Source: Siphonodentalium dalli | Taxonomy: Eukaryota > Mollusca > Scaphopoda > Gadilida > Siphonodentaliidae | Assembly (NCBI GenBank): GCA_032622095.1 | Contig: CP136062.1 | Location: 231,024,578 to 231,088,577, forward strand | Direction: 5' to 3' | Length of the DNA: 64,000 bases | In this document: piece after piece, positions 30,851 to 44,499 of the stretch | Layout: every line of letters starts with the position of its first letter | Numbering within the stretch: position 1 is the stretch's first letter | The notes under the pieces: model-generated | Databases searched by the model: none | The model's input: the letters and a program-made list of their open reading frames with translations, nothing else | What the model was told of the DNA's origin: nothing | Translations under genes and position numbers: made by a program

Positions 30851-33800
30851 GTGGTGGGGTTGTTGCACCAGGGGACCTGTGTATTAAGGTATTAAGGTGG
30901 ATACTCGTGATGGGGTTGTCGCACCAGGGGACCTGTGTATTAAGGTATTAAGGTGGATACTCGTGGTGGGGTTGTCGCACCAGGGGACCTGTATATTAAG
31001 GTATTAAGGTGGATACTCGTGGTGGGGTTGTCGCACCAGGGGACCTGTGTATTAAGGTATTAAGGTGGATACTCGTGGTGGGGTTGTTGCACCAGGGGAC
31101 CTGTGTATTAAGGTATTAAGGTGGATACTCGTGGTGGGGTTGTCGCACCAGGGGACCTGTGTATTAAGGTATTAAGGTGGATACTCGTGGTGGGGTTGTT
31201 GCACCAGGGGACCTGTGTATTAAGGTATTAAGGTGGATACTCGTGGTGGGGTTGTTGCACCAGGGGACCTGTGTATTAAGGTATTAAGGTGGATACTCGT
31301 GATGGGGTTGTCGCACCAGGGGACCTGTGTATTAAGGTATTAAGGTGGATACTCGTGGTGGGGTTGTTACACCAGGGGACCTGTGTATTAAGGTATTAAG
31401 GTGGATACTCGTGATGGGGTTGTCGCACCAGGGGACCTGTGTATTAAGGTATTAAGGTGGATACTCGTGATGGGGTTGTCGCACCAGGGGACCTGTGTAT
31501 TAAGGTATTAAGTTGGATACTCGTGGTGGGGTTGTCGCACCAGGGGACCTGTATATTAAGGTATTAAGGTGGATACTCGTGGTGGGGTTGTTACACCAGG
31601 GGACCTGTGTATTAAGGTATTAAGGTGGATACTCGTGATGGGGTTGTCGCACCAGGGGACCTGTGTATTAAGGTATTAAGGTGGATACTCGTGATGGGGT
31701 TGTCGCACCAGGGGACCTGTGTATTAAGGTATTAAGGTGGATACTCGTGGTGGGGTTGTCGCATCAGGGGACCTGTGTATTAAGGTATTAAGGTGGATAC
31801 TCGTGGTGGGGTTGTCGCACCAGGGGACCTGTGTATTAAGGTATTAAGGTGGATACTCGTGATGGGGTTGTCGCACCAGGGGACCTGTGTATTAAGGTAT
31901 TAAGGTGGATACTCGTGGTGGGGTTGTTGCACCAGGGGACCTGTGTATTAAGGTATTAAGGTGGATACTCGTGGTGGGGTTGTCGCACCAGGGGACCTGT
32001 GTATTAAGGTATTAAGGAGGATACTCGTGGTGGGGTTGTCGCACCAGGGGACCTGTGTATTAAGGTATTAAGGTGGATACTCGTGGTGGGGTTGTTGCAC
32101 CAGGGGACCTGTGTATTAAGGTATTAAGGTGGATACTCGTGGTGGGGTTGTTGCACCAGGGGACCTGTGTATTAAGGTATTAAGGTGGATACTCGTGATG
32201 GGGTTGTTGCACCAGGGGACCTGTATATTAAGGTATTAAGGTGGATACTCGTGGTGGGGTTGTTGCACCAGGGGACCTGTGTAATAAGGTATTAAGGTGG
32301 ATACTCGTGATGGGGTTGTCGCACCAGGGGACCTGTATATTAAGGTATTAAGGTGGATACTCGTGGTGGGGTTGTTGCACCAGGGGACCTGTGTATTAAG
32401 GTATTAAGGTGGATACTCGTGGTGGGGTTGTCGCACCAGGGGACCTGTGTATTAAGGTATTAAGGTGGATACTCGTGGTGGGGTTGTCGCACCAGGGGAC
32501 CTGTGTATTAAGGTATTAAGGTGGATACTCGTGGTGGGGTTGTTGCACCAGGGGACCTGTGTATTAAGGTATTAAGGTGGATACTCGTGGTGGGGTTGTC
32601 GCACCAGGGGACCTGTGTATTAAGGTATTAAGGTGGATACTCGTGATGGGGTTGTCGCACCAGGGGACCTGTGTATTAAGGTATTAAGGTGGATACTCGT
32701 GGTGGGGTTGTCGCACCAGGGGACCTGTATATTAAGGTATTAAGGTGGATACTCGTGGTGGGGTTGTCGCACCAGGGGACCTGTGTATTAAGGTATTAAG
32801 GTGGATACTCGTGGTGGGGTTGTTGCACCAGGGGACCTGTGTATTAAGGTATTAAGGTGGATACTCGTGGTGGGGTTGTTGCACCAGGGGACCTGTGTAT
32901 TAAGGTATTAAGGTGGATACTCGTGGTGGGGTTGTCGCACCAGGGGACCTGTGTATTAAGGTATTAAGGTGGATACTCGTGGTGGGGTTGTCGCACCAGG
33001 GGACCTGTGTATTAAGGTATTAAGGTGGATACTCGTGGTGGGGTTGTCGCACCAGGGGACCTGTGTATTAAGGTATTAAGGTGGATACTCGTGGTGGGGT
33101 TGTCGCACCAGGGGACCTGTATATTAAGGTATTAAGGTGGATACTCGTGGTGGGGTTGTCGCACCAGGGGACCTGTGTATTAAGGTATTAAGGTGGATAC
33201 TCGTGGTGGGGTTGTTGCACCAGGGGACCTGTGTATTAAGGTATTAAGGTGGATACTCGTGGTGGGGTTGTTGCACCAGGGGACCTGTGTATTAAGGTAT
33301 TAAGGTGGATACTCGTGATGGGGTTGTCGCACCAGGGGACCTGTGTATTAAGGTATTAAGGTGGATACTCGTGGTGGGGTTGTCGCACCAGGGGACCTGT
33401 GTATTAAGGTATTAAGGTGGATACTCGTGATGGGGTTGTCGCACCAGGGGACCTGTGTATTAAGGTATTAAGGTGGATACTCGTGGTGGGGTTGTTGCAC
33501 CAGGGGACCTGTATATTAAGGTATTAAGGTGGATACTCGTGGTCGGGTTGTCGCACCAGGGGACCTGTGTATTAAGGTATTAAGGTGGATACTCGTGATG
33601 GGGTTGTCGCACCAGGGGACCTGTGTATTAAGGTATTAAGGTGGATACTCGTGGTGGGGTTGTCGCACCAGGGGACCTGTGTATTAAGGTATTAAGGTGG
33701 ATACTCGTGGTGGGGTTGTCGCACCAGGGGACCTGTGTATTAAGGTATTAAGGTGGATACTCGTTATGGGGTTGTTGCACCAGGGGACCTGTATATTAAG

Positions 33801-36800
33801 GTATTAAGGTGGATACTCGTGGTGGGGTTGTCGCACCAGGGGAACTGTGTATTAAGGTATTAAGGTGGATACTCATGGTGGGGTTGTCGCACCAGGGGGC
33901 CTGTGTATTAAGGTATTAAGGTGGATACTCGTGGTGGGGTTGTTACACCAGGGGACCTGTGTATTAAGGTATTAAGGTGGATACTCGTGATGGGGTTGTC
34001 GCACCAGGGGACCTGTGTATTAAGGTATTAAGGTGGATACTCGTGATGGGGTTGTCGCACCAGGGGACCTGTGTATTAAGGTATTAAGTTGGATACTCGT
34101 GGTGGGGTTGTCGCACCAGGGGACCTGTATATTAAGGTATTAAGGTGGATACTCGTGGTGGGGTTGTTACACCAGGGGACCTGTGTATTAAGGTATTAAG
34201 GTGGATACTCGTGATGGGGTTGTCGCACCAGGGGACCTGTGTATTAAGGTATTAAGGTGGATACTCGTGATGGGGTTGTCGCACCAGGGGACCTGTGTAT
34301 TAAGGTATTAAGGTGGATACTCGTGGTGGGGTTGTTGCACCAGGGGACCTGTGTATTAAGGTATTAAGGTGGATACTCGTGGTGGGGTTGTCGCACCAGG
34401 GGACCTGTGTATTAAGGTGGATACTCTAGGTGGGGTTGTCGCACCAGGGGACCTGTGTATTAAGGTATTAAGGTGGATACTCGTGGTGGGGTTGTTGCAC
34501 CAGGGGACCTGTGTATTAAGGTATTAAGGTGGATACTCGTGGTGGGGTTGTCGCACCAGGGGACCTGTGTATTAAGGTGGATACTCGTGGTGGGGTTGTC
34601 GCACCAGGGGACCTGTGTATTAAGGTATTAAGGTGGATACTCGTGGTGGGGTTGTTGCACCAGGGGACCTGTGTATTAAGGTATTAAGGTGGATACTCGT
34701 GGTGGGGTTGTCGCACCAGGGGACCTGTGTATTAAGGTATTAAGGTGGATACTCGTGGTGGGGTTGTTGCACCAGGGGACCTGTGTATTAAGGTATTAAG
34801 GTGGATACTCGTTATGGGGTTGTCGCACCAGGGGACATGTGTATTAAGGTGGATACTCGTGGTGGGGTTGTCGCACCAGGGGACCTGTGTATTAAGGTAT
34901 TAAGGTGGATACTCGTGGTGGGGTTGTCGCACCAGGGGACCTGTGTATTAAGGTATTAAGGTGGATACTCGTGGTGGGGTTGTCGCACCAGGGGACCTGT
35001 GTATTAAGGTATTAAGGTGGATACTCGTGGTGGGGTTGTTGCACCAGGGGACCTGTATTAAGGTATTAAGGTGGATACTCGTGGTGGGGTTGTCGCACCA
35101 GGGGACCTGTGTATTAAGGTATTAAGGTGGATACTCGTTATGGGGTTGTCGCACCAGGGGACCTGTGTATTAAGGTATTAAGGTGGATACTCGTGGTGGG
35201 GTTGTTGCACCAGGGGACCTGTATTAAGGTATTAAGGTGGATACTCGTGGTGGGGTTGTTGCACCAGGGGACCTGTGTATTAAGGTATTAAGGTGGATAC
35301 TCGTGGTGGGGTTGTCGCACCAGGGGACCTGTGTATTAAGGTATTAAGGTGGATACTCGTGGTGGGGTTGTCACACCAGGGGACCTGTATTAAGGTATTA
35401 AGGTGGATACTCGTGGCGGGGTTGTCACACCAGGGGACCTGTATTAAGGTGGATACTCGTGGTGGGGTTGTTGCACCAGGGGACCTGTGTATTAATGTAT
35501 TAAGGTGGATACTCGTGGTGGGGTTGTCACACCAGGGGACCTGTATTAAGGTATTAAGGTGGATACTCGTGGTGGGGTTGTCACACCAGGGGACCTGTAT
35601 TAAGGTATTAAGGTGGATACTCGTGGTGGGGTTGTTGCACCAGGGGACCTGTGTATTAAGGTATTAAGGTGGATACTCGTGGTGGGGTTGTCGCACCAGG
35701 GGACCTGTGTATTAAGGTATTAAGGTGGATACTCGTGGTGGGGTTGTCACACCAGGGGACCTGTATTAAGGTATTAAGGTGGATACTCGTGGCGGGGTTG
35801 TCACACCAGGGGACCTGTATTAAGGTGGATACTCGTGGTGGGGTTGTCGCACCAGGGGACCTGTGTATTAAGGTATTAAGGTGGATACTCGTGGTGGGGT
35901 TGTCGCACCAGGGGACCTGTGTATTAAGGTATTAAGGTGGATACTCGTGGTGGGGTTGTCGCACCAGGGGACCTGTGTATTAAGGTATTAATGTGGATAC
36001 TCATGGTGGGGTTGTCGCACCAGGGTACCTGTGTATTAAGGTATTAAGGTGGATACTCGTGGTGGGGTTGTCGCACCAGGGGACCTGTGTATTAAGGTAT
36101 TAAGGTGGATACTCATGGTGGGGTTGTTGCACCAGGGGACCTGTGTATTAAGGTATTAAGGTGGATACTCGTGGTGGGGTTGTCGCACCAGGGGACCTGT
36201 GTATTAAGGTATTAAGGTGGATGATCGTGGTGGGGTTGTCACACCAGGGGACCTGTGTATTAAGGTATTAAGGTGGATACTCGTGGTGGGGTTGTCGCAC
36301 CAGGGGACCTGTGTATTAAGGTATTAAGGTGGATACTCGTGGTGGGGTTGTCGCACCAGGGGACCTGTGTATTAAGGTATTAAGGTGGATACTCGTGGTG
36401 GGGTTGTCGCACCAGGGGACCTGTGTATTAGGTATTAAGGTGGATACTCATGGTGGGGTTGTTGCACCAGGGGACCTGTGTATTAAGGTATTAAGGTGGA
36501 TACTCGTGGTGGGGTTGTCGCACCAGGGGACCTGTGTATTAAGGTATTAAGGTGGATGATCGTGGTGGGGTTGTCGCACCAGGGGACCTGTGTATTAAGG
36601 TATTAAGGTGGATACTCGTGGTGGGGTTGTTGCACCAGGGGACCTGTGTATTAAGGTATTAAGGTGGATACTCGTGGTGGGGTTGTCGCACCAGGGTACC
36701 TGTGTATTAAGGTATTAAGGTGGATACTCGTGGTGGGGTTGTTGCACCAGGGGACCTGTGTATTAAGGTATTAAGGTGGATACTCGTGGTGGGGTTGTCG

Positions 36801-37519
36801 CACCAGGGGACCTGTGTATTAAGGTATTAAGGTGGATACTCGTGGTGGGGTTGTCGCACCAGGGGACCTGTGTATTAGGTATTAAGGTGGATACTCATGG
36901 TGGGGTTGTTGCACCAGGGGACCTGTGTATTAAGGTATTAAGGTGGATACTCGTGGTGGGGTTGTCGCACCAGGGGACCTGTGTATTAAGGTATTAAGGT
37001 GGATGATCGTGGTGGGGTTGTCGCACCAGGGGACCTGTGTATTAAGGTATTAAGGTGGATACTCGTGGTGGGGTTGTTGCACCAGGGGACCTGTGTATTA
37101 AGGTATTAAGGTGGATACTCGTGGTGGGGTTGTCGCACCAGGGTACCTGTGTATTAAGGTATTAAGGTGGATACTCGTGGTGGGGTTGTTGCACCAGGGG
37201 ACCTGTGTATTAAGGTATTAAGGTGGATACTCGTGGTGGGGTTGTTGCACCAGGGGACCTGTGTATTAAGGTATTAAGGTGGATACTCGTGGTGGGGTTG
37301 TCGCACCAGGGGACCTGTGTATTAAGGTATTAAGGTGGATACTCGTGGTGGGGTTGTTGCACCAGGGGACCTGTGTATTAAGGTATTAAGGTGGATACTC
37401 GTGGTGGGGTTGTTGCACCAGGGGACCTGTGTATTAAGGTATTAAGGTGGATACTCGTGGTGGGGTTGTTGCACCAGGGGACCTGTGTATTAAGGTATTA
37501 AGGTGGATACTCGTGGTGG

Positions 37520-39165
37520 GGTTGTCGCACCAGGGGACCTGTGTATTAAGGTATTAAGGTGGATACTCATGGTGGGTTGTCACACCAGGGGACCTGTATT
37601 AAGGTATTAAGGTGGATACTCGTGGTGGGGTTGTCGCACCAGGGGACCTGTGTATTAAGGTATTAAGGTGGATACTCGTGGTGGGGTTGTTTGACCAGGG
37701 GACCTGTGTATTAAGGTATTAAGGTGGATACTCGTGGTGGGGTTGTTGCACCAGGGGACCTGTGTATTAAGGTATTAAGGTGGATACTCGTGGTGGGGTT
37801 GTCGCACCAGGGGACCTGTGTATTAAGGTATTAAGGTGGATACTCGTGGTGGGGTTGTCGCACCAGGGGACCTGTGTATTAAGGTATTAAGGTGGATACT
37901 CGTGGTGGGGTTGTCGCACCAGGGGACCTGTGTATTAAGGTATTAAGGTGGATACTCGTGGTGGGGTTGTCCCACCAGGGGACCTGTGTATTAAGGTATT
38001 AAGGTGGATACTCGTGGTGGGGTTGTCGCACCAGGGGACCTGTGTATTAAGGTATTAAGGTGGATACTCGTGGTGCGGTTGTCGCACCAGGGGACCTGTG
38101 TATTAAGGTATTAAGGTGGATACTCGTGGTGGGGTTGTCACACCAGGGGACCTGTATTAAGGTATTAAGGTGGATACTCGTGGCGGGGTTGTCACACCAG
38201 GGGACCTGTATTAAGGTGGATACTCGTGGTGGGGTTGTTGCACCAGGGGACCTGTGTATTAATGTATTAAGGTGGATACTCGTGGTGGGGTTGTCACACC
38301 AGGGGACCTGTATTAAGGTATTAAGGTGGATACTCGTGGTGGGGTTGTCACACCAGGGGACCTGTATTAAGGTGGATACTCGTTGTGGGGTTGTTACACC
38401 AGGGTACCTGTGTATTAAGGTATTAAGGTGGATACTCGTGGTGGGGTTGTCGCACCAGGGGACCTGTGTATTAAGGTATTAAGGTGGATACTCATGGTGG
38501 GGTTGTTGCACCAGGGGACCTGTGTATTAAGGTATTAAGGTGGATACTCGTGGTGGGGTTGTCGCACCAGGGGACCTGTGTATTAAGGTATTAAGGTGGA
38601 TGATCGTGGTGGGGTTGTCACACCAGGGGACCTGTGTATTAAGGTATTAAGGTGGATACTCGTGGTGGGGTTGTCGCACCAGGGGACCTGTGTATTAAGG
38701 TATTAAAGTGGATACTCGTGATGGGGTTGTCGCACCAGGGGACCTGTGTATTAAGGTATTAAGGAGGATACTCGTGGTGGGGTTGTCGCACCAGGGGACC
38801 TGTGTATTAAGGTATTAAGGTGGATACTCGTGGTGGGGTTGTCGCACCAGGGGACCTGTGTATTAAGGTATTAAGGTGGATACTCGTGGTGGGGTTGTCG
38901 CACCAGGGGACCTGTGTATTAAGGTATTAAGGTGGATACTCGTGGTGGGGTTGTCGCACCAGGGGACCTGTGTATTAAGGTATTAAGGTGGATACTCGTT
39001 ATGGGGTTGTCGCACGAGGGGACCTGTGTATTAAGGTATTAAGGTGGATACTCATGGTGGGTTGTCGCACCAGGGGACCTGTGTATTAAGGTATTAAGGT
39101 GGATACTCGTGGTGGGGTTGCCGCACCAGGGGACCTGTGTATTAAGGTATTAAGGTGGATACTCG
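37520..39165. repeat. Higher-order block, copy 2
   Basis: Partner of 29206-30850. Its right part, from about 38500 on through 40500, is copied again 5971 bp further on. Confidence 0.9.
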
Positions 39166-42100
39166 TGGTGGGGTTGTTGCACCAGGGGACCTGTGTATTA
39201 AGGTATTAAGGTGGATACTCGTGGTGGGGTTGTTGCACCAGGGGACCTGTGTATTAAGGTATTAAGGTGGATACTCGTGGTGGGGTTGTCGCACCAGGGT
39301 ACCTGTGTATTAAGGTATTAAGGTGGATACTCGTGGTGGGGTTGTTGCACCAGGGGACCTGTGTATTAAGGTATTAAGGTGGATACTCGTGGTGGGGTTG
39401 TTGCACCAGGGGACCTGTGTATTAAGGTATTAAGGTGGATACTCGTGGTGGGGTTGTCGCACCAGGGGACCTGTGTATTAAGGTATTAAGGTGGATACTC
39501 GTGGTGGGGTTGTTGCACCAGGGGACCTGTGTATTAAGGTATTAAGGTGGATACTCGTGGTGGGGTTGTTGCACCAGGGGACCTGTGTATTAAGGTATTA
39601 AGGTGGATACTCGTGGTGGGGTTGTTGCACCAGGGGACCTGTGTATTAAGGTATTAAGGTGGATACTCGTGGTGGGGTTGTCGCACCAGGGGACCTGTGT
39701 ATTAAGGTATTAAGGTGGATACTCATGGTGGGTTGTCACACCAGGGGACCTGTATTAAGGTATTAAGGTGGATACTCGTGGTGGGGTTGTCGCACCAGGG
39801 GACCTGTGTATTAAGGTATTAAGGTGGATACTCGTGGTGGGGTTGTTGCACCAGGGGACCTGTGTATTAAGGTATTAAGGTGGATACTCGTGGTGGGGTT
39901 GTTGCACCAGGGGACCTGTGTATTAAGGTATTAAGGTGGATACTCGTGGTGGGGTTGTTGCACCAGGGGACCTGTGTATTAAGGTATTAAGGTGGATACT
40001 CGTGGTGGGGTTGTCGCACCAGGGGACCTGTGTATTAAGGTATTAAGGTGGATACTCGTGGTGGGGTTGTCGCACCAGGGGACCTGTGTATTAAGGTATT
40101 AAGGTGGATACTCGTGGTGGGGTTGTCGCACCAGGGGACCTGTGTATTAAGGTATTAAGGTGGATACTCGTGGTGGGGTTGTCCCACCAGGGGACCTGTG
40201 TATTAAGGTATTAAGGTGGATACTCGTGGTGGGGTTGTCGCACCAGGGGACCTGTGTATTAAGGTATTAAGGTGGATACTCGTGGTGCGGTTGTCGCACC
40301 AGGGGACCTGTGTATTAAGGTATTAAGGTGGATACTCGTGGTGGGGTTGTCGCAACAGGGGACCTGTGTATTAAGGTATTAAGGTGGATACACGTGGTGG
40401 GGTTGTCGCACCAGGGGACCTGTGTATTAAGGTATTAAGGTGGATACTCGTGGTGGGGTTGTTGCACCAGGGGACCTGTGTATTAATGTGGATACTCGTG
40501 ATGGGGTTGTCGCACCAGGGGACCTGTGTATTAAGGTATTAAGGTGGATACTCGTGGTGGGTTGTCGCACCAGGGGACCTGTGTATTAAGGTATTAAGGT
40601 GGATACTCGTGGTGGGGTTGTCGCACCAGGGGACCTGTATTAAGGTATTAAGGTGGATACTCGTGGTGGGGTTGTCGCACCAGGGGACCTGTATTAAGGT
40701 ATTAAGGTGGATACTCGTGGTGGGGTTGTCGCACCAGGGGACCTGTGTATTAAGGTATTAAGGTGGATACTCGTGATGGGGTTGTCGCACCAGGGGACCT
40801 GTGTATTAAGGTATTAAGGTGGATACTCGTGATGGGGTTGTCGCACCAGGGGACCTGTGTATTAAGGTATTAAGGTGGATACTCGTGGTGGGGTTGTCGC
40901 ACCAGGGGACCTGTATATTAAGGTATTAAGGTGGATACTCATGGTGGGGTTGTCGCACCAGGGGACCTGTGTATTAAGGTATTAAGGTGGATACTCGTGG
41001 TGGGGTTGTCGCACCAGGGGACCTGTATTAAGGTATTAAGGTGGATACTCGTGGTGGGGTTGTCGCACCAGGGGACCTGTATTAAGGTATTAAGGTGGAT
41101 ACTCGTGGTGGGGTTGTCGCACCAGGGGACCTGTGTATTAAGGTATTAAGGTGGATACTCGTGATGGGGTTGTTGCACCAGGGGACCTGTGTATTAAGGT
41201 ATTAAGGTGGATACTCGTGGTGGGGTTGTTGCACCAGGGGACCTGTGTATTAAGGTATTAAGGTGGATACTCGTGATGGGGTTGTCGCACCAGGGGACCT
41301 GTATATTAAGGTATTAAGGTGGATACTCGTGGTGGGGTTGTTGCACCAGGGGACCTGTGTATTAAGGTATTAAGGTGGATACTCGTGGTGGGGTTGTCGC
41401 ACCAGGGGACCTGTGTATTAAGGTATTAAGGTGGATACTCGTGGTGGGGTTGTCGCACCAGGGGACCTGTGTATTAAGGTATTAAGGTGGATACTCGTGG
41501 TGGGGTTGTTGCACCAGGGGACCTGTGTATTAAGGTATTAAGGTGGATACTCGTGGTGGGGTTGTCGCACCAGGGGACCTGTGTATTAAGGTATTAAGGT
41601 GGATACTCGTGATGGGGTTGTCGCACCAGGGGACCTGTGTATTAAGGTATTAAGGTGGATACTCGTGGTGGGGTTGTCGCACCAGGGGACCTGTATATTA
41701 AGGTATTAAGGTGGATACTCGTGGTGGGGTTGTCGCACCAGGGAACCTGTGTATTAAGGTATTAAGGTGGATACTCGTGGTGGGGTTGTTGCACCAGGGG
41801 ACCTGTGTATTAAGGTATTAAGGTGGATACTCGTGGTGGGGTTGTTGCACCAGGGGACCTGTGTATTAAGGTATTAAGGTGGATACTCGTGGTGGGGTTG
41901 TCGCACCAGGGGACCTGTGTATTAAGGTATTAAGGTGGATACTCGTGGTGGGGTTGTCGCACCAGGGGACCTGTGTATTAAGGTATGAAGGTGGATACTC
42001 GTGGTGGGGTTGTCGCACCAGGGGACCTGTGTATTAAGGTATTAAGGTGGATACTCGTGGTGGGGTTGTCGCACCAGGGGACCTGTATATTAAGGTATTA

Positions 42101-44499
42101 AGGTGGATACTCGTGGTGGGGTTGTCGCACCAGGGGACCTGTGTATTAAGGTATTAAGGTGGATACTCGTGGTGGGGTTGTTGCACCAGGGGACCTGTGT
42201 ATTAAGGTATTAAGGTGGATACTCGTGGTGGGGTTGTTGCACCAGGGGACCTGTGTATTAAGGTATTAAGGTGGATACTCGTGATGGGGTTGTCGCACCA
42301 GGGGAACTGTGTATTAAGGTATTAAGGTGGATACTCGTGATGGGGTTGTCGCACCAGGGGACCTGTATATTAAGGTATTAAGGTGGATACTCGTGGTGGG
42401 GTTGTTACACCAGAAGACCTGTGTATTAAGGTATTAAGGTGGATACTCGTGATGGGGTTGTCGCACCAGGGGACCTGTGTATTAAGGTATTAAGGTGGAT
42501 ACTCGTGATGGGGTTGTCGCACCAGGGGACCTGTGTATTAAGGTATTAAGTTGGATACTCGTGGTGGGGTTGTCGCACCAGGGGACCTGTATATTAAGGT
42601 ATTAAGATGGATACTCGTGGTGGGGTTGTCACACCAGGGGACCTGTGTATTAAGGTATTAAGGTGGATACTCGTGGTGGGGTTGTCGCACCAGGGGACCT
42701 GTGTATTAAGGTATTAAGGTGGATACTCGTGGTGGGGTTGTTACACCAGGGGACCTGTGTATTAAGGTATTAAGGTGGATACTCGTGATGGGGTTGTCGC
42801 ACCAGGGGACCTGTGTATTAAGGTATTAAGGTGGATACTCGTGATGGGGTTGTCGCACCAGGGGACCTGTGTATTAAGGTATTAAGGTGGATACTCGTGG
42901 TGGGGTTGTTGCACCAGGGGACCTGTGTATTAAGGTATTAAGGTGGATACTCGTGGTGGGGTTGTCGCACCAGGGGACCTGTGTATTAAGGTGGATACTC
43001 GTGGTGGGGTTGTCGCACCAGGGGACCTGTGTATTAAGGTATTAAGGTGGATACTCGTGGTGGGGTTGTCGCACCAGGGGACCTGTGTATTAAGGTATTA
43101 AGGTGGATACTCGTGGTGGGGTTGTTGCACCAGGGGACCTGTATTAAGGTATTAAGGTGGATACTCGTGGTGGGGTTGTCGCACCAGGGGACCTGTGTAT
43201 TAAGGTATTAAGGTGGATACTCGTTATGGGGTTGTCGCACCAGGGGACCTGTGTATTAAGGTATTAAGGTGGATACTCGTGGTGGGGTTGTTGCACCAGG
43301 GGACCTGTATTAAGGTATTAAGGTGGATACTCGTGGTGGGGTTGTTGCACCAGGGGACCTGTGTATTAAGGTATTAAGGTGGATACTCGTGGTGGGGTTG
43401 TCGCACCAGGGGACCTGTGTATTAAGGTATTAAGGTGGATACTCGTGGTGGGGTTGTCACACCAGGGGACCTGTATTAAGGTATTAAGGTGGATACTCGT
43501 GGCGGGGTTGTCACACCAGGGGACCTGTATTAAGGTGGATACTCGTGGTGGGGTTGTTGCACCAGGGGACCTGTGTATTAATGTATTAAGGTGGATACTC
43601 GTGGTGGGGTTGTCACACCAGGGGACCTGTATTAAGGTATTAAGGTGGATACTCGTGGTGGGGTTGTCACACCAGGGGACCTGTATTAAGGTGGATACTC
43701 GTTGTGGGGTTGTCACACCAGGGGACCTGTATTAAGGTGGATACTCGTGGTGGGGTTGTCACACCAGGGGACCTGTATTAAGGTGGATACTCGTGGTGGG
43801 GTTGTCACACCAGGTGACCTGTGTATTAAGGTATTAAGGTGGATACTCGTGGTGGGGTTGTCGCACCAGGGGACCTGTGTATTAAGGTATTAAGGTGGAT
43901 ACTCATGGTGGGGTTGTTGCACCAGGGGACCTGTGTATTAAGGTATTAAGGTGGATACTCGTGGTGGGGTTGTCGCACCAGGGGACCTGTGTATTAAGGT
44001 ATTAAGGTGGATGATCGTGGTGGGGTTGTCACACCAGGGGACCTGTGTATTAAGGTATTAAGGTGGATACTCGTGGTGGGGTTGTCGCACCAGGGGACCT
44101 GTGTATTAAGGTATTAAGGTGGATACTCGTGATGGGGTTGTCGCACCAGGGGACCTGTGTATTAAGGTATTAAGGTGGATACTCGTGGTGGGGTTGTCGC
44201 ATCAGGGGACCTGTGTATTAAGGTATTAAGGTGGATACTCGTGGTGGGGTTGTCGCACCAGGGGACCTGTGTATTAAGGTATTAAGGTGGATACTCGTGG
44301 TGGGGTTGTCGCACCAGGGGACCTGTGTATTAAGGTATTAAGGTGGATACTCGTGATGGGGTTGTCGCACCAGGGGACCTGTGTATTAAGGTATTAAGGT
44401 GGATACTCGTGGTGGGGTTGTCGCACCAGGGGACCTGTGTATTAAGGTATTAAGGTGGATACTCGTGGTGGGGTTGTCGCACCAGGGGACCTGTGTATT